Shown here piece by piece: positions 31,755 to 43,049 of a stretch of DNA of 64,000 nt (positions are counted from its first letter, which is position 1; the number at the start of each line of letters is the position of its first letter). This stretch comes from Dactylis glomerata (lineage: Eukaryota > Streptophyta > Magnoliopsida > Poales > Poaceae): positions 375,537-439,536 of the forward strand of contig QXEO01000235.1 of assembly GCA_007115705.1 (NCBI GenBank). The letters run 5' to 3'. The translations under genes and the position numbers were made by a program. The notes under the pieces were generated by a model, which saw only the letters and a list, made by a program, of their open reading frames with translations, was not told the origin of the DNA and searched no databases.

Positions 31755-33399
31755 TGATACGTCTCCAACGTATCCATAATTTTTGATGCTCCATGCTTGT
31801 TTTTACACCATTTGCTTAGTGTTTTGTTACACTTCGTGGCACTTTTGTGCCTTTTCCGGAACTAACCTATTAACAAGTCGCCACAGTGCCAGTTCCTTGT
31901 TTTCTGCTGTTTTTGTGTTTCAGAAAAGCCACACAGGAAATATTCTCGGAATTGGACGAAACCAAAGCCAATCGCCCAGAATTTCACCAAAGCTTCTAGA
32001 GAAGCGAAGAGGAGTCAGAGTGGGGCCACGAGGGGCCCACACACCAGGGCAGCGCGACCCAGGCCCTGGCCGCACCCCCTATGTGTGAGACCACCTCGGT
32101 CCACTTCTGACGATGCCCCTTCTCCTATAAAGACCCCCCGACGGGAAAAACCTAAACCCCCGATCAGTTTTCCAGAACACATCGCGATCTGCCGCCGCCG
32201 TCGACCCGAAGATCGGGAGGGTCCAGAAGCTCTTCCCGGCACCCTGCCGGAGAGTGGAATCGCCACCGGAGGTCTTCTTCATCGCCATGCTTGCCTCCGG
32301 AGCGATGAGTGAGTAGTCTACCTTGGACTATGGGTCCATAGCAGTAGCTAGATGGTTGTCTTCTCCACCATGTGCTTCATGTTTAGATCTCATGAGCTGC
32401 CCTACATGATTGAGATCACCGTTATGTAATTCTACATGTTTGGTTTGTTGGGATCCGATGAATATTGGTGTTATGCTTGAGTTGATGTACTGAAATTTAT
32501 CTTATGTTATCTCTATGTTGTTTATGATCTTGCATGCACTCTGTTGTTAGTAGCTATCTTGGCCGAGTAGTTGCTAGTGATTCCAAGAGGGGGTATTTAT
32601 GCTCGATAGTGGGTTCATGCCTCTATTTAATCTGGGGGAGTGATAGAAACGTCTAAGGTTGTAGATGTGTTGTTGCTACTAGGGGGAAAACAACATTCAT
32701 ATGCTCGAGGGCCTATGTTTTGTTTACATTTCACACTTTGCTTAATGCAATGATCGGTTGTTCGCAACTTAATACTTGTGGAGTTCTCGGATTGATTCAC
32801 CACAAGTGGATTATTAGTCATAGATGCAGTTGGATGGCGGTCTATGTATCTTGTTGTAATGCCCAGAGTAAATCTCATAGTGATCCTCTCATCATATGCA
32901 CGTTGTCTTTATTCTATCAATTGCCCAACTGTAATTTGTTTACCCAGCTTGTATTATTTTATCTTATGGAGAGACACCGCTAGTGAACTGTGGACCCCGG
33001 TCCTATTTCCTTTATATTGCTATCACCTGTCTACTTTACTCGCACTGTTTACTTTACTCGCATACTATTACTAGTTTCCACTCGATACGCTCATTCCTTT
33101 GTTTCAAGCAAACCGGTGAGATTGACAACCTCATCGTAAGTTGGGAGCAAAGTATTTGGTTGTGTTGTGTGCAGGTTCCGCGTTGCAGCTAGCAAAGCAA
33201 AGCTTGGACGAGGCGCCTTATAAATTGTCCTGAGCTGTTGCAAGCTAGCAAGCATCACCTTCAGTTGTTTGGCTTGTTCCCCTTCGGATCGATAAACCTT
33301 GGTTTCTTACTGAGGGAAAACCTTGCTGCTATATTCATCATACCTTCCTCTTGGGGTTCCCAACTGGACGGTGAAAAGATAACACCACCGCAAGCATCA
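31755..33399 (+). repeat. E3 3' LTR (1645 bp)
   Basis: Starts TGATACGTCTCCAACGTATC and ends CGCAAGCATCA. Same length as the 5' LTR. TATAAAG lies at 32126-32132. Confidence 0.92.
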
Positions 33400-33499
33400 C
33401 CTGCCTTAGCCTGGTTCCCTCAACTTTTTCCTTAATCCCCCTACCCTTCGGCCCTTCTACCCCCAACCGGCAGCCTGGTGCCGGCTGGTCTCCCTTGGG
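33400..33499 (-). other. Short E8 internal fragment between E3 and E2b
   Basis: About 100 bp that match neither the E3 LTR nor the E2b RNase H continuation. It begins with the E3 target-site pentamer, so it is best read as E8 sequence on the right of the E3 insertion. It is fused to E2b at about 33500, probably by deletion. Confidence 0.55.
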
Positions 33500-36372
33500 C
33501 CTCATGTTCAACTCCTTTTGAGTGAAAATATACTTCAAACTCTTGTGATCAGTGTAGATCTCACAACGGTTGCCCATCAGATAGTGCCTCCAGGTCTTTA
33601 GAGCAAGAACTACAGCTGCTAACTCTAGATCATGGGTTGGATAATTTTCTTCGTGAGGTTGAAGCTGCCGAGAGAGGTAAGCTATGACCTTGCCTTCTTG
33701 CATCAAGACACAACCAAGTCCAAGTTTGGAAGCATCGCAATAGACATCAAAATTCTTGGTGATATCGGGCATGGTTAAGACGGGGGCGGTCACCAATCGC
33801 TTCTTGAGTTCTTGAAAACTCTCTTCACACTTAGGGGTCCATTCAAACTTCTTGTCTTTCTTCAAGAGTTGGGTCATTGGCCGGGCAATGCTTGAAAACC
33901 CTTCAACAAACTTGCGGTAGTATCCTGCTAATCCGAGAAAACCTCTAACTTCGGTTTGAGTGGTAGGGGCTTCCCATTCCATGACGGATTTGATATTCTT
34001 GGGGTCTACGGATATTCCTCCTGCTGATAATACATGGCCTAAGAATCCAACTTCCTTCAACCAAAACTCACATTTACTGAACTTGGCATACAGCTGATGC
34101 TCTCTTAAGGTTTCTAAGATTAATCTCAAGTGGGTTGCATGCTCTTCTTCGGACTTGGAGTAGATGAGAATGTCATCAATGAAGACAACAACAAACTTAT
34201 CCAAAAACTCCATAAAAACCTTATTCATGAGGTTCATGAAATAAGCAGGGGCATTGGTTAATCCAAATGACATTACGGTGTACTCATACAATCCGTATCG
34301 GGTAGTGAAGGCTATTTTGGGGATATCCGTCGCACGGATCTTCAGTTGGTGGTATCCAGTTCTAAGATCTATCTTCGAGAATACTCGGGCCCCAGTCAAT
34401 TGGTCAAACAAATCTTCAATCTTCGGGAGAGGATACTTATTCTTGATGGTCACATCGTTTAGCTTGCGGTAATCAGTGCACAGTCGGCTAGAACCGTCAC
34501 TTTTATCCACAAACAGAACGGGTGATCTCCAAGCAGAAGAACTTGACTGAATCAATCCTTTACTCAAAAGGTCATCCAATTGCTTCTTCAACTCAACTAG
34601 TTCCGCTGGGTTCATACGATAGGGTCTTTGGGCTATTGATCCCGTTCCGGGGATAAGCTCAATAATAAACTCGATATCCCGATCCGGTGGCATTCCGGGT
34701 AGCTCATTGGGAAAAACATCCGGGTATTCACAGACGATGGGGACTTGCTCTAAAGTTGGTCCTGAGATACTCTTATGACATCTGGGGATTGGGATGGGTT
34801 TGACTGACACATGCTTTACTAAAACTCCATGGCTACTTCTCATGGTGATGGTCTTTTTGGCACAATCTATAATTCCTTGGTGTTGAGACATCCAATCCAT
34901 ACCTAGGACCACTTCCAATCCTTTGGTTCCTAACACAATCAAACTGGCTAAGAATGAGATCCCATGAATTTCTATGGGCACTGCCAGGTAGGTACAACTA
35001 GCTTTGGTTACTGACCCGGGAATTTGCACAGACATGACATCTTTCAAAGGTGTGGGTTGAAGTCCACTTTTATCAACGAATAGTTGGGTAACAAATGAGT
35101 GTGAAGCTCCAGAATCAAACAGAACTCTTGCAAGAACTGAGTTAACAGGGAACATACCAAGCACAACGTCGGTCGCTTCCTGAGCTTCTTCAACATTCAT
35201 GTGATTCAGACGGCCTTGAGAGTGAGGCGGTTTCCTTGGTGGATAGTTCTTGCCATTTCCCACACGACGCTGTTGCTGAGCAGGAGCAGTGGTCTTTGAT
35301 GCATCATTAAGCTTCTTGGGGCACTCATTGGAGTAGTGCCCTTTGAGTCCGCACTCATAACAGGTAACTCCAGACTTGTCACCAGGCTTGGGTAACACAG
35401 GGGCGCCATTTGGCCTTGGAGTATTGGTGTTGAAGTTGTTGCCACTAGGTCTTGGGGGTGCACGGTTGAAGTTGTTGCCGAGCGGACGGCTAGGATAGTT
35501 GGGACGCGGAGCAGGTGCAGACGGCCTCATAGGTCTTGGGGCAAAACCCATAGGTGCATTTCCCCTTGGCTTCTGCGAGTTGCTCGAGTTGCCTTGATAC
35601 ATCATACGGAGCTTGCGGTTCTCGGTAGCTTGCTTAAGTTTGCCTTCCATCTGAATGGCAGAGTCAACCAGCGACTCCAAGTCGGCAAAGTGGATACTGA
35701 CCAAGACACATTGCATCTCATCATGAAGTCCATCCAGAAACCTTTCTTGCTTCTTCTCAGTGGTGTTGGTGTCATCTGGGGCATACCTAGACAAGGTAAG
35801 GAACTTGTCACGGTAATCCACCACGGATAGGGAACCTTGCTTCAGATTCCTGAACTCATCTCTCATCCTTTTAACCAATCCCATAGGGACGTGGGTTTGC
35901 TAAACTTGCTCTTGAACTCCTCCCAAGGCATTACATACCCTGGGGCTTGCATCGCACGGGTGCTATCCCACCATGCTCTCGCTGCTCCAGCAAGATAGTG
36001 GGTGGTATACAAGACCTTCTCATTTTCACCAACTTCGGCGACTGCCAAATTGTTTTCCATAGTGCGAAGCCAATCATCGGCATCTAAGGGCTCTTCAGAC
36101 TTAGCAAATATAGGTGGGTTGGTGTTCTGGAAACTCCTTAACTTGGATCGGTGATCTCCATTGCCATTGTTTTCTCCTTCACCATTATCATTGCCATTGC
36201 CATTGTTGTGGTTCATTACCATCTGGGTCAATTGCTGAAGAGTGGCCAAGTTAGCTTGGCGCTCAGCTCGGGCTGCTTCCCGATCTTCCATGATCAACCT
36301 TAGTAGTTCGGCCATTTCCGGGTTCGGGGGTGGTGGTGCTCGCGGCATCTGAAGATAAGGTGTGTAAGACAA
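33500..36372 (-). pseudogene. E2b gag-pol, frameshifted and 3'-truncated
   Basis: Gag starts at 36372 (MSYTPYLQMPRAPPPP). One base is missing at about 35892-35898 relative to E2a (GGGTTTGC here, GGGCTTTGC there), which puts the first 160 codons in a different frame from the rest. After that the frame is open: CCHC knuckle CYECGLKGHYSNEC, protease VLFDSGASHSFV, RT with FIDD, then an RNase H start (FDVYCDASKLGLGCVL) and YTDHKSLKYIF. Coding sequence ends at KELNMR; the following residues are encoded by unrelated sequence and continue into the E3 LTR. Confidence 0.9.
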
Positions 36373-36616
36373 GAGGGAAAAGCTAATTTCTAAGATTTAA
36401 AGGTAACATGGATGATGCAATTTTGTCTTACTAAGGCCTTAAGGGCCAAATTCATATTTCATTCAACACTCATCAAACATATCATACATACGAGTTCACA
36501 CATTACAAATGGTTTACATCAAACCATTGCGACTCGTCTACTAGAGAGGGGGGGGGGTACAACTCACACCTACATGAAGTGAAACAAGGTGAACTCATAA
36601 CACGGGGATCTCTGAT

Positions 36617-37399
36617 CTAAACCGCGGGCTCCTCAGGGTCTTCCTCCTCGTCACTCACAATGAATCCATTGTGCCCACCATCTTCCGGATCATCAAGGTC
36701 CTCCATGAAGTCATCCTCATCACTAATGAGGGCATTATCCTCCTTGCGGAGATCAATGCCTTCCTCCTCACCAAGGTGATCCTCAAGACTCTCAATGTAC
36801 TCAGTCAACTCCGCCACATTGGCCTTCAACTCCTCAAGGTCCTGTTCCTTCTCATCACGCTGGCGACGAAGGCTCTTGCGCTCCTTCGCAAGAATCCTGA
36901 TAGTGCTCCTCGCCTCCACTAGTGCGAAGTGCTCGAGGTTGGCCCTAGTACGGGCACGGTCGGCCTCCTGCTGAGTGGAGTACAGCAAGAAGTCCATGTG
37001 GTCGATGTAGGTACTTGGCTCATTCTGCCTGGGCATGTTTGCGGGACGCCCGTCCGCATCACGCCGAGCAAAGTTCCTAAAGCGCTCCCCCTGGACCTCC
37101 TCCACATGCAGTCCGCATAAGCGGGCGTGCATCTCCTGCATACCTCGGACCAAACCATCGGCCCAAGTGTTCTCCACAAGTTCAAACTTGACCCTTGGAG
37201 AACTCAAATTCCCCTTCTTGCCACGGCAACTAGCTCGGATGAGCCACCGTAGCTCTCCATCGGGGTGCTCATTGAGCACGGCTCCCTTGAACTCCGGATA
37301 CAAACGATCCAGGAACAAGGTCAAAGTGGTGAGGTCGCGCTCGAAACAAAGGCTGCCACCATGGCCCAACTGGTAGTGCTCAACGAATACCGGGGCCAT
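36617..37399 (-). CDS. E2b extra ORF upstream of gag (intact, 260 aa)
   Basis: Intact counterpart of the broken E2a ORF, starting MAPVFVEHYQLGHGG and ending EEEDPEEPAV. Residues 1-145 look globular, with conserved LCFERDLTTLTLFL, GAVLNEHPDGELRWL, FELVENTWADG and GLHVEEVQGERFRNFARR. Residues 150-210 form a predicted coiled coil (EELKANVAELTEYIESLEDH). The tail is highly acidic (DEDDFMEDLDDPED). Over the first 146 residues I count 10 differences from E2a, many conservative. It lies in the sense direction between the primer site and gag, so it would be the first ORF on genomic RNA. The family is not recognised. A coiled coil plus acidic tail suggests a structural or RNA/protein-binding role, but that is speculation. 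Confidence 0.8.
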   Translation of the reverse strand: MAPVFVEHYQLGHGGSLCFERDLTTLTLFLDRLYPEFKGAVLNEHPDGELRWLIRASCRGKKGNLSSPRVKFELVENTWADGLVRGMQEMHARLCGLHVEEVQGERFRNFARRDADGRPANMPRQNEPSTYIDHMDFLLYSTQQEADRARTRANLEHFALVEARSTIRILAKERKSLRRQRDEKEQDLEELKANVAELTEYIESLEDHLGEEEGIDLRKEDNALISDEDDFMEDLDDPEDGGHNGFIVSDEEEDPEEPAV

Positions 37400-37598
37400 C
37401 TACAAAATTTTAGATTAGATTAAGTTAGTGACCAACTCAAGTGTGCAAAATTTTAAGTAGTCAAAAACTGAAGTATGTATAAAACTTTGCAATTAGAGAG
37501 GAAAGACTAAGCAATTTTGCAACCATTACTTATATCTTTGCTTTTATCAAATTTTCATTGAACGCCCATTCTAACTAAGGTCTCCTATGGTCAGCCTA

Positions 37599-37611
37599 GG
37601 CTCTGATACCA
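37599..37611 (-). other. E2b primer binding site (tRNA-iMet)
   Basis: TGGTATCAGAGCC on the minus strand, identical to the E2a site and three bases from the LTR end. Confidence 0.9.
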
Positions 37612-37614
37612 ACT

Positions 37615-40600
37615 TGTGACGACCTCAAATTTGATACAAATTCGAAGTGCCCGTTATGTATTCCACCGCAATCCCAGAACCATTGTTGCGATATACATAA
37701 CGTAGTTGGTAACCAGTTCCATAGACATTACAATACGATGGTTCAAGTACAATGGCCATATAGACCAAGTCATAATACAACACAATATAGCAGCGGAAAT
37801 AACGTCTTCGGGTCCATGCCTTCACCCTACAGGAAATGGCGACTCACGGAGATGATCTTAGTTCTGGTACTCTTCTTCATACCCTTCCTCCTGGTATTCT
37901 TCCCCATAGTCTGGCCAAGTTGATAGCCAGGGACACAGCCATGAGTACATTGGATGCACTCGCAAACCATCTTATAATTGAAATGAGAAAGTTGATATGC
38001 AAGGTTGGTAGGGTGGACTAAGCACTAAGTTGATTTGCAAAAGCTAACTTTATTTCCCAAGAATGTTCATTGGTAGAAAAGGAGTTTAATTCTCTAAGTT
38101 CAATTTAAAGAGGAATTTCAAGTGTGTCAATATCCTGGTCAAGTCAAGTCAATTCAATTCGTGTCATTCACTAAGTTTACCATAAGTTGTTTTTATTATT
38201 GACAAAAGCCAGGCACAGCTTGCCAACCGTCCATGACCGCGGACGCGGCTATTCGAATAGTTTGAAAACCTCTGCAGAGGGGTACACTTTACCCACAAGA
38301 TTCGATACATCTGCCGGGAGAAATCCACGGTTCGTCATACAAAAGTATGCGGGGTTCAGATAATCAAACAAAACCTTTCACTTGCTCACCCTAGTATAGG
38401 ATCCTTCCCTAGAGCCCGGGGTACGGAATCCCCGCTCCGGCGCCTCTAGTTCTGGCCATCCCGGGTGCCGGGTTGGTGGAGTCCACCTGGTTCAGAAGTA
38501 ACCGCGCACGGTGTCCTTCCATAAAGATTTGATACAAGGCCTCCCATACTAAGATAAACAAGCTACGGGTTAAGCCCCTTCCCACATAGGGGTAATATGG
38601 TCGTACGGTATAATTGGCTCCCATAGTACATCACTCGTTGTCAAATTGAGAAATATGTTTCATAGTTCTTAGTCAAGATTATTTTCTTTCATAAAACCAC
38701 CATGTAGGAGAAACCTCCAATATCATGTTTCAAGTTCAAGTCACCAATTCTCAACTAGGATTCCCCTTATAAATGACCTCCAATTTTATTAGCAACTAAG
38801 CAGCTACATTGAGTGATGACCACTAAATAGAGTTGGATAAAATCGGCTTGATGCTCTTGTTAAGCAAGAGATCACTATACTGCTATCATTCTACTCTAGC
38901 AATTCAATCATGCAATTTACTTAAAACAAGTAGAATGCAATATTAAAACTGGGCATGGGGAGTATGAATCAAAAGATGGCTTGCCTTGGTTGGCAAAGTG
39001 TCCGGGGTATTCTTCTTCTTCTTGATAATAATAATCCCTTCCAATATCCTCCTCGGCAACACTAGCGTCTAATCATGAATAAACACAAAGCACACAATCA
39101 CCACACAATGTTTAACCACACACCAAGCACACATCTTTGTTTGTTAACAATAGCATTCACGTTGCATTTTAGGGTGTTGGATGGTAAGTTTTTCTTCTAA
39201 GTTTTCTTCAAGTGTGCAAGTTAGATTCTCTACTAAGGGTCATATGGGGTTCTCTTTCTGAGCATGAGTATTGGTTTAGGGGTACTAATGCTAGTTCAAG
39301 TGAGAAGGAATCAACTAGGTGAATTGGTAAGAGGGCAAATTATTTCTAAGTGTGCAATAGGAATCTATCATTTTATGTGACTAACAAGAGTTGGGTTAAG
39401 GTCTAATTGATAACACTAATAGGGTTTGGGGTTGATTAGTGTTGACTAACAGTAAGAGGGGTCATTGGTGAGGTCACATTTTAATTTTCATGATTTTTGA
39501 TGGCTTAAATAATTTTCTAGCAATCCCTTATGATTAAACAAGCTATGGTCACACTATTCATATCTAATTAAATTCCTCACTTATTTTGAATTCTAACCAG
39601 TTCTATTGTGTAGAGTATTTTACAAGCTTTCCAACGCATATTTATTTGCTACAAATGGATTTGTAAAACTCTTGGAATTTAAATTTGAAAATCATATCTG
39701 AAACAGTTTTGAATTAATTCGAAAAGGCGGGAAAATAATTAAAAACGTAACGGACCGAATCTAAACTCGCTGGGCCCAATTCAGTCAAAACCCGAACGGG
39801 CCGGCCCATACTGCTTCGCTGCGGCGGGAAAAGAAATAAAACGGGAGCTGACAGGTGGGGTCGTGGTGTCAGCTCACTTAACTAACCCGAATCGGTACGC
39901 TAGCGTTGGATCAAGATCGGACGGCTCGCGCTCATCGTCTTCCTTAGCACGGGCGGGAGCTCACCTGCGCTGCAGTGAAGAATGTTCGACGGCGAGGGCG
40001 TGGCGTAGAGGATGCAGAGCTCGTCGGCGACGTGCGGGATCGGCTGCGGTGCGTCTCCTCCTCCGATTCCCAGCAGCGGCGTGCTCCCAGGTGGTCGAAC
40101 GCGACGGCGCTCCTTGCGTCCAGTACCTCGCCGGCGTGGCGAGCGTCGACGAACCAGAGCGAGCTGGGCTAAACGAGCGTGTCTGGGAGGTAGCTGGGAG
40201 TGGGGTGAGTGTCTCCGTTTGATCGGCGGGGCCTTTTATAGGCCAGAGCAACGAGGGTAAGCGCGGCCAGAAGCTTGACGGCACGGGGGCCCTGGCAGCG
40301 TTTGGAGCTCGCTCTGGTCACGGCGGTCTCGGGGGCGTGCTGGGAGGGTGCTGGCTCGGCTGCGGGAGGCTGTGGGTCTGCTCTGGCGCCTCCAAGGTGG
40401 TCGGCATCCTGCAGGGAAGAAGATGTCTGGGAGGGGGCCCTGGGCGCAAACCTCGTTTCCCCTCCGCTTCTCCTGGCTTGGGTCGGGGCTGGGGGCGCTG
40501 GAGTCGATCGAGGCACCGTCCAGGAGCATGGCTACAGCTCTGGAGCGAGCCAGAACAGTGCAGCCACAGTGGAATTGATTTGGTTTGATTTCTCTCTGCC

Positions 40601-41196
40601 AGTGTTCGACGAAATGCCCGCAAGAACTTGAAATTCGAATTTTTGAAAATTTTCAGTTTGGGTGATCAACATATTGGCCAAGGTGTCCTGTCATATTTTT
40701 GTTATAAAGAAAGAAGAAGTTTTGCAGAAATCTTATTTCAAAATTTGGTATAGTCCCTGTTTCAGATTCAAACTTTGGCTCAAGTTTGAGTGATGCTCTA
40801 GTTTGAATTTTGAGTAGATTTTTGTTGGTTGAGTTAGTATGTAGCTTGGTTAAGCTCAACTAACAAACCAAACATGAAGGTGAGTTGTAGATTTCTTAAT
40901 CCAAGGGCTCAAAGTGGTGTAGTCAAACAGATTTCCTAGATCATCTTTTTCTTCTCTTTTTCTTTCTTCTTTTTATTTCTGGTTTCTTTGATTCTTATAA
41001 TCTTTCTCAATTGATTCTGTTGGTTCACTTAGAATTATCTAAACAATGCTCAATCCAAAATAACACACATGAAATCATGAAATACATATAATAGAAAACA
41101 CATGTATGCATAAGATAATAGAGAAAAGTTTTATCTGGGTCCAAAATTTGGTACTTTATATAATAAGGAGTGGATTACAATTTCTGAGTTGTTACA
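37615..41196 (-). repeat. E2b 5' LTR (3582 bp)
   Basis: On the minus strand it begins TGTAACAACTCAGAAATTGT and ends GGTCGTCACA. Collinear with the E2a LTR throughout, including a GC-rich block at 39850-40560 around the TATA box. Confidence 0.9.
40232..40241 (-). promoter_or_regulatory. TATA box of the E2b LTR
   Basis: CTATAAAAGG on the minus strand, conserved with E2a. Confidence 0.7.
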
Positions 41197-41475
41197 ATCT
41201 TCGTGGGGAGGCATATGCCCTCCCTTTTGCCTCAGATCCTTTCGTGGGGAAGGCTCTCATTCGCTGGTTGGTGGAGTTTGGACGTGGCCTGTGTCATGCC
41301 CATCCTTTGCCTCTGTCGATCTTGTCGGGGCCAGGCCACTTTCGGTGACACAGCCGTTAGAGGAATCTTGTCTTCATCGCCCGGCTCTGGCTCTCCTCGG
41401 TGGAGTCGCCAGCCAGCTACTGGCGCATCCGGCCCTTCGGGCAGAGCCGGTCTTCTTAACCTACCGCCGTGGAGG
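41197..41475 (-). repeat. E8 5' LTR, inner part
   Basis: Positions 41329-41475 match 23604-23750 of the left LTR. The part at 41197-41328 has no counterpart in the window, because the left LTR is cut there by E6. E4 splits this LTR at GGAGG (41471-41475), and it resumes at 47963. Confidence 0.85.
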
Positions 41476-42909
41476 TGATACGTCTCTAACGTATCCATAA
41501 TTTTTGATGCTCCATGCTTGTTTTACACCATTTGCTTAGTGTTTCGTTACACTTCGTGGCACTTTTGTGCATTTTCCAGAACTAACCTATTAACAAGTCG
41601 CCACAGTGCCAGTTCCCTATTTTCTGCTGTTTTTGTGTTTTAGAAAAGCTACACAGGAAATATTCTCGGAATTGGACAAAACCAAAGCTAGTCGCCCAGA
41701 ATTTCACCGAAGCTTCCAGAGAACCAAAGAGGAGTCGGAGTGGGGCCACGAGGGGCCCACACACTAGGGCGGCGCGGCCCAGGCCCTGGCCGTGCCCCCT
41801 ATGTGTGAGACCACCTCGGTCCACTTCTGACGATGCCCCTTCGCCTATAAAGACCCCCCGACGGGAAAAACCTAAAGCCCCGATCAGTTTTCCAGAACAC
41901 ACCGCGATCCGCCGCCGCCATCGAAGACAAATTTCGGGGGATAGAAGTCTCTGTTCTGGCACCCTGCGGGGACGGGGAAGTGCCCCCGGAGCCATCTCCA
42001 TCGGTCTCCATCGCCGTCTCCGCCGTCTCCATCGACCTCACCGCCATCTCCATCAACCTTGCTGTCTCCTATGATGAGGAGGGAGTAGTTCACCCCCGGG
42101 GCTGAGGGCTCTACTGGTAGCTATGTGGTTCACCTCTCTCTCCCATGATGTGATCTTTATGTGATCGTGAGCTTTGTATCTAGTTGAATTGGTAGATATT
42201 ATTATTCAGATATTATGCTACTCCTATGCTTTATTATTATACTCTCCGGAGATACCTCGTATCATGGGGTAAAGGTGACTAGTGTGTGCATCATGTGTAT
42301 CTTTTTGGTTAATGTCTCTATGAAATGTTGGTGTTTGTTGGAACCATCTAGTGCGTTCACGGTGATAGTGTGGGACAATCTAGTTTGGGTACATACGGAC
42401 TTTGAGGAGTGCTTCGTAGCCCTACGCATGATTAGTGTATGTTTTCTATTGGAGAATTGTTTTGAGTTGCATATTGATGATAGTATCTATTGGTTCAATT
42501 ATGTTATATTTGTTGGGAGTGTATCCACTAGTGAAAGTATGATTCCTAGGCCTTGTTTCCAAGCATTGCACACCGTTTACTTCCTGTTTTGTTACATGTT
42601 TGCTCGCAGCGATATTTATTTCAGATTACATTTGCGACTTATAATCATCACTACCACTTGTATTTCACTATCTCTTCGCCGAACTAGTGCACCTATACAT
42701 CTGACAAGTGTATTGGGTGTGTTGGGGACACAAGAGACTTTCTGTATCGTAATTGCAGGGTTGCTTGAGAGGGATAGCTTTGACCTCTTCCTCCCTGAGT
42801 TTGATAAACCTTGGGTGATCCACATAAGGGAAACTTGCTGTTGCTCTACAAACATCTGCACTTGGAGGCCCAACACTGTCTACAAGAACAGACGCGTGCA
42901 TAGACATCA
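41476..42909 (+). repeat. E4 5' LTR (1434 bp)
   Basis: Starts TGATACGTCTCTAACGTATC and ends TAGACATCA. TATAAAG at 41846-41852. A frame open from 42215 through the LTR end is treated under findings. Confidence 0.95.
41846..41852 (+). promoter_or_regulatory. TATA box of the E4 5' LTR
   Basis: TATAAAG in a GC-rich context; also at 46924-46930 in the 3' LTR, where flanking sequence is deleted. Confidence 0.6.
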
Positions 42910-42919
42910 AGCTCTTTTC

Positions 42920-42937
42920 TGGCGCCGTTGCCGGGGA
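42920..42937 (+). other. E4 primer binding site (tRNA-Asp)
   Basis: TGGCGCCGTTGCCGGGGA, complementary to the 3' end of plant tRNA-Asp, ten bases after the LTR end. Confidence 0.92.
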
Positions 42938-43049
42938 GGTAAGGTAAAAGGTACTCGCATCCTCCTGTGTGAGTGCTCGGAGTTATTTCCTTTAGATTCT
43001 GCAATTATATCTTTTTGTTTCTTGTTTTTATTTTCACTAGTTAGGCTTA

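Larger units (their letters stand above)
26021..33399 (+). mobile_element. E3: Athila-like non-autonomous LTR retrotransposon, full length
   Basis: Two 1645-bp LTRs (26021-27665 and 31755-33399) flank about 4.1 kb with a primer site, one ORF of unknown function and a polypurine tract; there is no pol. Flanking pentamers are CCTAC (26016-26020) and CCTGC (33400-33404), a target duplication with one change. In the first 270 aligned LTR bases I count 14 differences, 12 of them transitions, so this insertion is not recent. LTR ends and layout recall Sabrina/WHAM-type Athila families of Triticeae (from memory). Confidence 0.9.
33500..41196 (-). mobile_element. E2b: second E2-family copy, truncated in RNase H
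   Basis: A minus-strand copy with 5' LTR (37615-41196), primer site, intact extra ORF, frameshifted gag, protease, RT and the start of RNase H. Similarity ends at about 33500 after residues KELNMR; integrase and the 3' LTR are missing. The right end abuts E8 LTR sequence at 41197. Loss of the left half, together with E8 internal sequence, suggests a deletion after insertion. Confidence 0.88.

Noticed and set aside
33338..33499. C-terminal tail of the E2b ORF as a real pol end
   Set aside because: It is encoded by the E8 fragment and the E3 LTR, not by RNase H sequence.
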